A DNA stretch of 64,000 nucleotides from a bacterium (GTDB lineage: Bacteria > Cyanobacteriota > Vampirovibrionia > Obscuribacterales > Obscuribacteraceae): the NCBI GenBank assembly GCA_016124935.1, contig WGMS01000010.1:1-64000 (forward strand), written 5' to 3'. Within the stretch, counting starts at the first letter, position 1; each line of letters starts with the position of its first letter. The notes under the pieces were generated by a model. The model saw nothing but the letters and a program-made list of their open reading frames with translations. It was not told the DNA's origin and searched no databases. The position numbers were made by a program, and so were the translations under genes. Shown here one piece after another: positions 16,467 to 25,394 of this stretch.

Positions 16467-18059
16467 GCCCATCAACTCCATCTCGCTTTCATAAAGATCG
16501 TTCCTGCCCTGTTTCTTATACACCTCTGCCCGGGCTTTTCTTGCCCGGATGCCGCCACCCACTTTCATGGCCGCGGTAAGGTCGGTGACGGCGTTTTTAT
16601 ACTCTTTGAGCTGGGTTTCGGCTTCGGCTCTGAGGATATAGGAATCGGCGTCTTTTGGATCGAGCTGGATCAACTTGTCGGCGTCGGTAACTGCCGACCA
16701 TGGGCGTTTCAGCACCAGAAGCGAGCGTATTTTTGCTTTGTATAGCGATTTATCTTTTGGGTTGGTCTTGAGAAGTTTTGTCACCGTATTCAGTGCTTCT
16801 TGATGCCTGCCCTGATCTTGTAGAGAAGCTGTCAGGGAGACCAGCAAATCCGTCCGCCCGCTCGATACCTGATTGAGTTTCTGCAGGCTTCTGGTCAGCA
16901 TATAGACTGTATCTTTGCGATTGTTCGAAATACGAACAGCTGTTTTGTAGTCATCGGCGGCTGCTTGAAACTTTTTCTGGGCATCATAGGCGCCGCCCCT
17001 TACTAATAATGCATCGAGGTTGTATTTATCCATCGAAAGAGCCGTGTTGCAGTCGGCTATCGCTTTGACGTAGGAGCCGTCTTTCGAATAGGCCCTGGCC
17101 CGCTCTACATAGACATCGGGCAGTTTGACTATGCGGCGGCGCCATTTTTTCAATTTTGGATTGTCCGGACACATGGCAAAAAAGTTCCAGTCCGCTATCT
17201 TCGGTTTCTTGCCAATAACAAAGGTCAAATCTTCTATGGCTTTTTTGGCGTTGCCCCGTCGCAGATAGACCTTTGCTCTTTGAAATCGAGCCCGGCAGGC
17301 GACAGCCGGGTCTTTGAGGAGAGCCATACTGGCATCGGCGATGGCATTGTCGTATTTTTTCAGGCGGTAGAAACACTTAGACCGAGCCAGAAATAGATAG
17401 GGGTCTTTGGGATCTTCATCGATACAGTCGTTAATCTCTTTGAGGCGCTCCAGCAGTTTATCTTTGGTGGGAGAGAGCGAGACTTCGGTGACCAGTAGAT
17501 AGCGGGAGGCAAGCTGATAGTCCCTGGCGGCTTCCTTTTTATGTCCGAGGAGTTGATGCGCTTTGGAGCGATTGAGCAGGTTGGGATAGTCTTCGGGGAC
17601 TTGCTCTAATAGTTTATCGAGGTCGGCAATACCTTCTTTGTATTTGCCCAGATTAAGCCGGGCATAGCCTCGTCTGGCCAGTGCCCCTACATTGTCCGGG
17701 TCCTGCTGCAGGACTTTGTCGCTGTCTAATTCTGCCTCTTTGAAGTTGTTGAGATAAACCTCTATATAGGCTTTGAGATTGAGCAGATGGATATTGTCTT
17801 TGTGGTCCTGGAGCAGTTTCGATACCCTGGCATGGGCAAGTTTGATTTTGCCGTCGCAGATGAATTCGTAGGTCTTGAGAATTTCGTTATCGTCTTCTAT
17901 GTAAATTTCCCCGGCAAGACCGGCCTTCTCTTCCATAAAAGCCATGCTCAGGCAGACAGCCAGGCTTGTGATAATGAGAGGTGCGGCTGACGCGAAACGA
18001 TCGAGAAAAGAGATTGACTTGGGCATAGAAGAGCGCAAACTTACAGGATCCGTATCCAT
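16455..18059 (-). CDS. Exported or membrane-anchored TPR protein
   Basis: The 534-residue protein has a hydrophobic N-terminal segment (about 27-43, APLIITSLAVCLSMAF) that should act as a signal or anchor. The rest is an array of about ten tetratricopeptide repeats, for example VGALARRGYARLNLGKYKEG and ADSYILRAEAETQLKEYKN. Such arrays mediate protein-protein contacts. No enzymatic domain is present. It is the most downstream minus-strand gene after the transporter and GT-C-like genes, with a 62-base gap, so it may belong to the same transcription unit. Confidence 0.8.
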   Translation of the reverse strand: MDTDPVSLRSSMPKSISFLDRFASAAPLIITSLAVCLSMAFMEEKAGLAGEIYIEDDNEILKTYEFICDGKIKLAHARVSKLLQDHKDNIHLLNLKAYIEVYLNNFKEAELDSDKVLQQDPDNVGALARRGYARLNLGKYKEGIADLDKLLEQVPEDYPNLLNRSKAHQLLGHKKEAARDYQLASRYLLVTEVSLSPTKDKLLERLKEINDCIDEDPKDPYLFLARSKCFYRLKKYDNAIADASMALLKDPAVACRARFQRAKVYLRRGNAKKAIEDLTFVIGKKPKIADWNFFAMCPDNPKLKKWRRRIVKLPDVYVERARAYSKDGSYVKAIADCNTALSMDKYNLDALLVRGGAYDAQKKFQAAADDYKTAVRISNNRKDTVYMLTRSLQKLNQVSSGRTDLLVSLTASLQDQGRHQEALNTVTKLLKTNPKDKSLYKAKIRSLLVLKRPWSAVTDADKLIQLDPKDADSYILRAEAETQLKEYKNAVTDLTAAMKVGGGIRARKARAEVYKKQGRNDLYESEMELMGLKK

Positions 18060-18121
18060 ATTAACCCATATTTCTCGACAGGGTGCCGGTTGTGATATTG
18101 AAGGTTGTGGGGTGCAGAAGA

Positions 18122-19213
18122 TTATGTGGCTGGTTGATTCGGCACGTCCTGGTTATTTTCGTTCTCGTTTTCGTTCAAAGGTTTTAGATAGAACTCCTCG
18201 GCTATATACATTGTGGCGGTGGCTATCGGCACCGCTATCAGTGCACCGGCAAGTCCCATCAGGCTCGCTCCGATCAATATCGAAAACAGCACCACCAGCG
18301 GATGTAGCTCTACTTGATTGCCCAGGAGCTGCGGTACGATGAAATTGCTCTCGAACCATTGCTCTATCATATACAGGATTACCGTGCAGGCAGCCAGGGT
18401 TAGAGACTGGTTGAATGCGACAAGAATCGCCAGAACAGCGGTCAATAGCGAGCCTACGAAAGGCACCAGATTAAGCAATCCCGCCAGCACCGCCAGAATA
18501 AGAGCATGGTGCACACCCAGGACCTTGAGCCCGACCCCGATAAAGGTGCCGACCGCCAGGCTGACCAGAATCTGACCGCGGACATAGCCTCCCAGGCGTG
18601 ATTCCAGAGGTTTAATGGTAGATGCAATTCTGTCCCGGTGTTCGTGGGGAACCCAGCGCATGAGGCGGGGCCATATATTAGGCGCTTCTATAACGAAATA
18701 GGCGGTCAGGAATGTGACCAGCACCCCGGTGGCTAGGGCTGTGATAGCGTCAGAGGTAAAAGCAAGGGCCCTTGAAGTGACCCCTTTGACCACGTTTTTG
18801 ACGTCGTCCTGACTGACCGGATCGAGTCCGGCCTTTTCCTGGACGATGCTCATCAAATCTCGATAATGACCTGATATACCGCTGGAATAGTCCGGAAAAC
18901 TACGGATAAGATCCTGTGCTTGTTCTTTCAAGGTCGGATAGAGGAAATAAGCCAACGTCGAGTAGATAAGGATGGTGCCAGTGTAGACCAGGATGACAGT
19001 CACTACTCTGGGGCACTTTAGTTTCGCTTCCATCCATTCCGCCACCGGCGCTATGGCCGAAGCCAGGGTTAGGGATATCACCAGGGCGACAAAGACAGCC
19101 TGGATCTGATAGGCGAGCATGGCCACCACACCGACCACAAGAGCCAGAATGAGAAGATAGCGGTTTCTCATACTTATTTTGAGACCGACCGGTTCTTTAT
19201 CTTCCTTCTTCAT
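18122..19213 (-). CDS. AI-2E family transporter (PerM/YdiK-like membrane protein)
   Basis: The 363-residue polytopic membrane protein matches the AI-2E/UPF0118 family: N-terminal helix pair (VVGVVAMLAYQIQAVFVALVIS), central amphipathic loop with tilted helices, and the conserved C-terminal half (GVHHALILAVLAGLLNLVPF-VGS, then QLLGNQVELHPLVVLFSILIG). Members are proposed to export small molecules or ions; the name derives from one case and does not prove autoinducer transport. The start overlaps the upstream gene by 17 bases. Confidence 0.88.
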   Translation of the reverse strand: MKKEDKEPVGLKISMRNRYLLILALVVGVVAMLAYQIQAVFVALVISLTLASAIAPVAEWMEAKLKCPRVVTVILVYTGTILIYSTLAYFLYPTLKEQAQDLIRSFPDYSSGISGHYRDLMSIVQEKAGLDPVSQDDVKNVVKGVTSRALAFTSDAITALATGVLVTFLTAYFVIEAPNIWPRLMRWVPHEHRDRIASTIKPLESRLGGYVRGQILVSLAVGTFIGVGLKVLGVHHALILAVLAGLLNLVPFVGSLLTAVLAILVAFNQSLTLAACTVILYMIEQWFESNFIVPQLLGNQVELHPLVVLFSILIGASLMGLAGALIAVPIATATMYIAEEFYLKPLNENENENNQDVPNQPAT

Positions 19214-21152
19214 CTTTTAATTCCTTTGCATGTGGATCCTGAAAAGCAAAACTGAGTTTTTTAAGTTCCAGGTAATAGCTGCCAGGCTCCAGCTTGATAC
19301 CGATAGCGGTGACGTATGGGGCTCTCAGCCATTCCGGATTTTGATAGAGGTCGGCATAGATCCTGCCCTCATTATCGATGGTGAGCGGTGCTTCGGCAAC
19401 CTTCGAATCACCGTCTTGCCAGATCAACTTGAGTTCGGCAAGGGTGCTGCCGGAAAGATAACCTTCGATCTCCAGCCTGCCGGTAGCCGAAGGATCAAGG
19501 TCGACCGCGGGCAGTTTCAGGGTACAGGACGTGGTTCCGGCGGTCAGTCTAAATCTGTCTTTCAAGAATTCGACGTAGGGGGAACCGGGGGAAAGTTCTT
19601 TGAAATCGTCGACTTTCAATACCGGGATGTCGGCAGGTTCCACGGCTATCATCGAAGCGGTCTTATCGTCGGCCAGCATACTGAAATTGAAGCCACCTCT
19701 ATAATGAATCGGCTCGTAGCCCGATTTATTGTCGTTCCAGAGCAAATAGACAGTCTCTTTCGTTTTGTCCCTGGTGGTACTGTTGTAGCCCAGGGCGCTC
19801 ACCAGGGTCAATGCGTCCTTGCGCCCGGCGCTCACCGCCTGGAAAAGCCGGGTCTCTCTTTTTTTCGAGAAATGCATTTTGTGATCTTTGACATAGTCGA
19901 GCACTGCTTGTGGTTGCCCTACAAGTACAAGGTTCTTGCCTGGATAGCCTGCGGCGGTTTGCCGGGTGACGGTTTCGTAACTTCTGAAGCTTTCTTGAAT
20001 TTTGACCTGGCCACTCTGGGCAGAGTACATCTCGACTCCCCAGAGGCTGAATATAAACGAAAGGCAGAGACAACCGCTGCAAGTCAGAACGAGGGATAAC
20101 GGTTTGTTGATCGCATCGATAACCGGTAGCGCCGCTATAACCAGCAGAATACTGAGTGGCGCAGAACAATAAGAAATCAAGGCTGCCACATTGACCGAAG
20201 TGTCGGCCAGATAGTGAGCGCCGAGGATGTAGAAAGAGGCGACAAAAAGATTTGTCATGAGCCAGGCGAGAAGGAAGATCAAGGGGCGCAGCCAGAGCGA
20301 GCCTCCGATTATTCTGAGGGCGGTGGTGACTCCCAGGATAGTGAGGACTATAAAGAATATCGTAGTCAGGGTTCTGGCACCGCCGGTGAGGTGTTCCGGT
20401 GAATTCAACAGGCTGACAAGCAGACTTTTGACGCCGTTAGTCGAAAATAATCCATATCGCATTCCCTGATTCTGGGCGAGGACGAAGAGGGGCGGTATCA
20501 AAAGAGCGAAGTAGGATAACCTGAAACTTTTGCTGAGGATCTTGCCCTTCAGTTTTCTGAGAATAAGCCTAGAAAGCAAGATCGCAATCAAGCCGGTCAG
20601 ACCGGAGACCACGTCGAAGCACATCGAAATCGTTATCAATACAGTGCTTGCGATTAGATAGGCTTCTTCCTCCAGGTAGCGATAGCGCAGGTCGAGATAG
20701 AGCGCGAGGATGGAGAATAGCGCTCCGCCCAATATCAAGAGTCCGTCTCCGGAGTAAAGAAGAGTTATGCTGGTGGGACAGACAGAATAAATAAGAGTTA
20801 CCCAGACGGCATGCATCACCCCGCGCCGGTTGCCGAAGAGCTTTGTTATCTCCATCGCCGTCAGTCCGGCAAAGATGCCGGTAGTTACATGCAAAAGGAG
20901 GCGGAGCACGGTTAGATAGTTGGCATCCAGCTCGGTGAGGACCTGGGCAATGGCGGTGCTCTGGGAGGAGCTGTAGATATCTATGAGAGAGACGCTATAG
21001 ACATGGGCGATGGAGTTGCTGAAGTCCCTATCGGTTAAGAGCCAGAGCGCAAGCAACGAAGCCGCTGCTAAGAAAGAGCCGGTTACTAATTGAATCCGAT
21101 CCGATTTCAAATCCCAGTAGTCTTTGACGATGGTGATCTCTTTGTCTCTCAT
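19197..21152 (-). CDS. Polytopic membrane protein, GT-C-like, with C-terminal soluble domain
   Basis: The 651-residue protein has about ten transmembrane helices up to residue 370, then a soluble, beta-rich domain of roughly 250 residues. Its plan matches that of its operon neighbour. The first loop lacks the clear DD motif of that neighbour (here LTDRDFSNSIAHVYSV). It could be a lipid-linked-sugar glycosyltransferase of the GT-C fold or a non-catalytic partner. It overlaps the upstream gene by ATGA (21149-21152) and the AI-2E-type gene by 17 bases, so all three should be co-translated. Confidence 0.6.
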   Translation of the reverse strand: MRDKEITIVKDYWDLKSDRIQLVTGSFLAAASLLALWLLTDRDFSNSIAHVYSVSLIDIYSSSQSTAIAQVLTELDANYLTVLRLLLHVTTGIFAGLTAMEITKLFGNRRGVMHAVWVTLIYSVCPTSITLLYSGDGLLILGGALFSILALYLDLRYRYLEEEAYLIASTVLITISMCFDVVSGLTGLIAILLSRLILRKLKGKILSKSFRLSYFALLIPPLFVLAQNQGMRYGLFSTNGVKSLLVSLLNSPEHLTGGARTLTTIFFIVLTILGVTTALRIIGGSLWLRPLIFLLAWLMTNLFVASFYILGAHYLADTSVNVAALISYCSAPLSILLVIAALPVIDAINKPLSLVLTCSGCLCLSFIFSLWGVEMYSAQSGQVKIQESFRSYETVTRQTAAGYPGKNLVLVGQPQAVLDYVKDHKMHFSKKRETRLFQAVSAGRKDALTLVSALGYNSTTRDKTKETVYLLWNDNKSGYEPIHYRGGFNFSMLADDKTASMIAVEPADIPVLKVDDFKELSPGSPYVEFLKDRFRLTAGTTSCTLKLPAVDLDPSATGRLEIEGYLSGSTLAELKLIWQDGDSKVAEAPLTIDNEGRIYADLYQNPEWLRAPYVTAIGIKLEPGSYYLELKKLSFAFQDPHAKELKDEEGR

Positions 21153-23716
21153 TCTCTTGCCACCTGAAGCACAATCGGGTCCGAAAAGTAGCCTGTCAGT
21201 GTTCCTTCTTTGTCGAGGGCGGCAAGTCGGAGCTGATAGAATCCGGATTCTTTGAGGGAGCTTAGATCGATAATTTGATCTGTTGATTTCAATGAGGGCA
21301 GAGTCACTCGGGTAAGCGCTTTGTCGCTAATGCTGTCGTCCCTGAAAGTACCGGTATAGTGCTCGAACCAACTGTTTGGTCTCGAAATCTCTACCAGAGC
21401 GGAGGCGGCTCCGGTTACCTGGCTGGTATCATATATAATGCCAAGGTTCTTTTTCTCCGGACCCAGATTGATTATTCCTCGATTATCCGGCACGGTTGAT
21501 TCGGCGACGGCTAAAATCGGGATCATTCGCTCTCCGGAAAATAGCTTAAGTGATTCTAGAGTCAATGATGATGCTCCTGGATCTGTAAGTGCCAGTCTGC
21601 CTATCGTAATCGAATCGATCCATTTTTTGTGTTCTGTAGCATTAAGACGCACCCTCGCTCTGCCGTCTTTGTCGAAGTCTTTCAATACGACCGTCAGCTG
21701 CTTTTCCCAATCGAGACCGGCTTGAGAAGATGCGGTCCAGTAAATGCATACTGCAATCTCCTCGGCACCGGTGGTGGCGCTGTCTTTTTTGCAAGTGAGC
21801 TCGACGAAGTCAGTGGATAGAGCTGCGGTATTGATGTAAGGGGACATAAGTAGATTGCCGCTGGGCAGTTCGAGTTTATCCAGATCCTCTCTTTCGAATC
21901 GGACCGGGGCAACTTCGTTTGTCAGATTCAGTCGAACAAGCTTCAGCGCTCGGCGGTCCCAACGATAGACCGGTATTGCCGGCGAGTTGTTTTTCAATAG
22001 TTGTCTCAGTCTCGAAGCCCTTATAAGATCGCTTTCTCCATACATAGCGGGTTCGAAGGTTATGACCTTCTCTTCTCCATGAAATGGGGTCAGGGGTGGC
22101 TCCATCAGTACCTGGATCTGGGCGCCGTTGTAGATCATGTGGGCGCCCTTGTATCTATCCGGGGTATTGAGCAAGGCGATTTTTTGTCCCGGGGGCAGGC
22201 TTTCTACTGTATTGGCCAGTTGAGCGCGTAGCTCTTTTACCTCTCTAGAAGCCCTCGCCCAGCTCGAATTGTTTTTTGTGGTTATAAAAGTGAAGGCGAT
22301 GATCAAGAGTACCGCCAGTGACGCGCTCACTCCTTTGAGAAAATCCTGGGTGGCACCCAGGCTGAAATCTGCTTTTTCTCGATTCCTATGGCGACGTCTG
22401 CCGAATCTGGATAAGGGGCAGATGATGATCGCAAGCAGAATAGAGATAGGCACCGTACCCATGTAAATGAAACGAGAACTTTGCAAGCTGTCGGTCAAGT
22501 TCCAGACCGGAATCGCCGGTATCATAATCAATATGAACCAGAGCCCGGTGAAAAGCACCGATTTGATGATGGTCTCTTTCGAACGGGAGATCAATAAAGA
22601 GAGGACGAAGCTGCCCAATGCCGTTAGATACACGATTCGAAGATAGTTGAACCAGTGCGAGTTGGCGGTGAAGATTTCTAGATTAAGAGGGAACATCACC
22701 CGGTAGACGCTTTTTTGAGATAGCAGTCTTTCTATAAGGGATGCGGAGAAACCTTCTCCGATAGAGCCCTGGTAGCCTCCCATGAAGGTTCCCAGAGAGA
22801 GTGTTCTTACAATCAGGTAGAGCAAAAGCAGAAGCCAGTAGCGCCAGGAGCCCCTTACGGCGTTGAAGATTCTTGTGAAGATACTTTTGGCTCTGCCATA
22901 GCGCGGCGTCTGAAAGAAGAGAAGCAGAAGCACCAGAGTTGGTGGCAAGGTCACCGCCATCTCTTTAGAGCCCAGGGCCAGAGCGAATAGCCCCAGCGAA
23001 GCGTAGCGAGCCCGCATCGCTGTCCGGTCGTTATGGGTCTGGATCGATATCAAGAAAAGCCAGAGCGAGAACAGATAAAAGGTGGTGCAGACACTATCTA
23101 CTCTGCCGATTATCCAGCTCACCACCTCTGGATGAAGAGGATGCACCGCGAAAATAGAAGCGGCTAGAAGGGCGGTGAAATTGATGGTGTAGACATGATC
23201 CGGAGAGAGTTTGTATTTAAGGCGCGCCCGGGTATCGAGCTGTTTGCCCGAATCTATTTCGTTCTTCTGCTTGCCTCTCAGGTCCGTCAGAAAGAGCCTT
23301 TTGCTGACCAGGAAGACACCGATTGATGAGAGAATTTGGAAAATCAGGTTGCTAAGATGAAAGCCTTTGGCGTTGCCGGACCAGAGCAAATAGTCGAGGG
23401 CCAGGGTGAGCGAGATCACGGGTCTATAGAAACGAGTGCCTTCGGTTTGCATCCAGTTCGTCCAGAAATTCTGGAGCAGGAGTTCCGGATGACCATGGAA
23501 GACCTGGTAGAGATAGCTTACATGGCTGAAATCATCCGCTAGATAATAGCCGTCTACCGTGGAGCTGTAACAGACGACATTGAGCAGGACCAGTAGAAAA
23601 ATTGTAAAGGTGGTGCTCGCCCCCATTCTGGCTAGCCAGAAGTAAAGGGATCTTGGCTGCCACGGCTTGCTACTGACCCTGGCTTCTTCACCAACTTTTT
23701 CGGGCAACTCGACCAA
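21149..23716 (-). CDS. GT-C-type membrane glycosyltransferase-like protein
   Basis: The 855-residue protein resembles GT-C glycosyltransferases: after the first helix comes a loop with paired acidic residues (YYLADDFSHVSYLY, about 57-70), the usual metal and lipid-phosphate-sugar site, followed by RFYRPVISLTLALDYLLW and many helices to about residue 470. Residues from about 500 on form a beta-rich extracytoplasmic region. Substrate unknown; sugar transfer to a lipid or surface protein is likely. It is the first gene of a three-gene overlapping operon. Confidence 0.65.
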   Translation of the reverse strand: MVELPEKVGEEARVSSKPWQPRSLYFWLARMGASTTFTIFLLVLLNVVCYSSTVDGYYLADDFSHVSYLYQVFHGHPELLLQNFWTNWMQTEGTRFYRPVISLTLALDYLLWSGNAKGFHLSNLIFQILSSIGVFLVSKRLFLTDLRGKQKNEIDSGKQLDTRARLKYKLSPDHVYTINFTALLAASIFAVHPLHPEVVSWIIGRVDSVCTTFYLFSLWLFLISIQTHNDRTAMRARYASLGLFALALGSKEMAVTLPPTLVLLLLFFQTPRYGRAKSIFTRIFNAVRGSWRYWLLLLLYLIVRTLSLGTFMGGYQGSIGEGFSASLIERLLSQKSVYRVMFPLNLEIFTANSHWFNYLRIVYLTALGSFVLSLLISRSKETIIKSVLFTGLWFILIMIPAIPVWNLTDSLQSSRFIYMGTVPISILLAIIICPLSRFGRRRHRNREKADFSLGATQDFLKGVSASLAVLLIIAFTFITTKNNSSWARASREVKELRAQLANTVESLPPGQKIALLNTPDRYKGAHMIYNGAQIQVLMEPPLTPFHGEEKVITFEPAMYGESDLIRASRLRQLLKNNSPAIPVYRWDRRALKLVRLNLTNEVAPVRFEREDLDKLELPSGNLLMSPYINTAALSTDFVELTCKKDSATTGAEEIAVCIYWTASSQAGLDWEKQLTVVLKDFDKDGRARVRLNATEHKKWIDSITIGRLALTDPGASSLTLESLKLFSGERMIPILAVAESTVPDNRGIINLGPEKKNLGIIYDTSQVTGAASALVEISRPNSWFEHYTGTFRDDSISDKALTRVTLPSLKSTDQIIDLSSLKESGFYQLRLAALDKEGTLTGYFSDPIVLQVARE

Positions 23717-23928
23717 AAATACTCTCCGGTAGATAACTAAATATCTGTTTTAAGCTCTGTATATTTTAGACGAGATCAAATCGGGTGAGCACAGCCTGAT
23801 TTCCGCCTATCGTCAAGAGATGCGTTGCTTTCAGGTCAATTTTGGCGACAAATTTGGATCTCTTTCGAGACCGCTTTTCGCCAAGACCCTACAATAACTA
23901 GCGTCTTCCCTGTTAAAATGCCGGAAAT

Positions 23929-25347
23929 ATGACAGATACCTCGGCAAATATAATTAAGTTTCCGGAAGACTTCCTCTGGGGAGTCTCGGCTTCGCACTTT
24001 CAAATCGAAGGCTATCCGGCTGAAGTGGAGAGGCGTCTTTCCGATTGGTCGCGCTGGACCGAAGAAGAGGGGCGCATTCTGGATGGTAGCAATGCCGACA
24101 GGGCTTGCGAGTTTCATAAGCGATATCTGGATGATATAGAGCTTATCGGAGAGCTGAATCTCAAAGCCTATAGAACCAGTCTGAACTGGGCGGCGCTAAT
24201 GCCGGAGGGACCGGGCACCGCATCCCGGGAGCGACAGTTCGCCCCCGGGGTTGTCGAATATTATCGAGATCTGTTCTCGCGTCTCAAAGAACGAGGAATC
24301 AAGGTCTTTGTTACTCTGTTTCATTTTTGCCTACCCGATTGGCTGGCCGAAGAAGGCGGCTGGACTTCGACTCGCATCGCCGATGAGTTTGAAATCTTTG
24401 CCGATCTCGCCCGGCGGCATTTCGGCGATTTAGTAGATTACTGGATGACCGTCAATGAGCCCATGGCTTACATCTATCAGGGCTATGTGGCCGGGAACTG
24501 GCCGCCGGGTGCATCCCAGGATTATCTGGGTGCTTTCGTCACTATCAGAAGCTTGTTGACTGCCCATGCCAGGGCTTATCATGCTTTGAAAGGCGGGGAA
24601 GATGCCGTTCAAGTCAGTTTCGCCAACCACTGGCGACCTTTTGCACCGGAGCGCAAGTGGTCTCCCCTCGATCGTCTGGTTACTCATTATCGAGAGCGGG
24701 TCTTCAACCATATCTTTCCTGAATCCATCGATGAAGGCGCTCTCAACATCCCGGCACCACTCTCCGGTAGAAAAGAGTTTCGGGAACTGGAAGGAGAGAT
24801 CCCGGGCTTGAAGAAGTCTATGGACTTTCTTGCCGTCAACTATTACACCCGGGAGCTTTCTCGCTTCGACTTGAGCTGGCCTCCCGATCTATTCGGTACC
24901 AGATCGAAGCGGGCTGATTATCCGGTCAACGGTCTTGGCTGGGAAGTTTATCCACAAGGGTTCTATCGTGTCTTGACAAGAGATATCAGTCCGTATCTTA
25001 CTGACGTCAAGGGGCGCAATCGACCGGTCTTTGTTACGGAAAATGGCTTTGCGACCCTGTTCTCTCCGGATCTCTCCGCAGGAGACTGGTCTTTATCCGA
25101 TCGCGAGCGCTGCGACTATCTGATATCGCATCTAGTTGTCCTTAAAAAAGCGATTGAAGCCGGCGTGAATATCAAGGGATATTTACACTGGTCCCTGACC
25201 GACAATTTCGAGTGGTCCGAAGGGCTGACACCTCGCTTCGGGCTGGTCAGAGTCTCTTACGAAGATCAGACCAGGAAGTTGAGGGAGAGCGCCGAACTCT
25301 ATTCTAAGATTGCCGCCGCCAATGCCCTGGAAACAATCGACCGGTAA
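23929..25347 (+). CDS. Glycoside hydrolase family 1 (beta-glucosidase-like)
   Basis: The 472-residue protein is a GH1 retaining beta-glycosidase. It has the N-terminal signature FLWGVSASHFQIEG, the acid/base glutamate E177 in MTVNEP, and the nucleophile E371 in VTENG; the tail has GYLHWSLTDNFEW. No signal peptide is present, so it acts on short glycosides in the cytoplasm. ATG 23929 is preceded by a four-codon frame (23918-23932) whose TGA overlaps this ATG. Substrate preference (glucoside, galactoside or 6-phospho form) cannot be read from the sequence. Confidence 0.93.
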   Translation: MTDTSANIIKFPEDFLWGVSASHFQIEGYPAEVERRLSDWSRWTEEEGRILDGSNADRACEFHKRYLDDIELIGELNLKAYRTSLNWAALMPEGPGTASRERQFAPGVVEYYRDLFSRLKERGIKVFVTLFHFCLPDWLAEEGGWTSTRIADEFEIFADLARRHFGDLVDYWMTVNEPMAYIYQGYVAGNWPPGASQDYLGAFVTIRSLLTAHARAYHALKGGEDAVQVSFANHWRPFAPERKWSPLDRLVTHYRERVFNHIFPESIDEGALNIPAPLSGRKEFRELEGEIPGLKKSMDFLAVNYYTRELSRFDLSWPPDLFGTRSKRADYPVNGLGWEVYPQGFYRVLTRDISPYLTDVKGRNRPVFVTENGFATLFSPDLSAGDWSLSDRERCDYLISHLVVLKKAIEAGVNIKGYLHWSLTDNFEWSEGLTPRFGLVRVSYEDQTRKLRESAELYSKIAAANALETIDR

Positions 25348-25394
25348 CCGCGTCATCTTTGTTATTCTATGGGAATCCAGGGGAGTCGATTCCG

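Noticed and set aside
19230-20099. A 289-codon plus-strand frame opposite the GT-C-like gene
   Set aside because: It lies wholly within a minus-strand gene with membrane helices and gives a mixed, domain-free protein.
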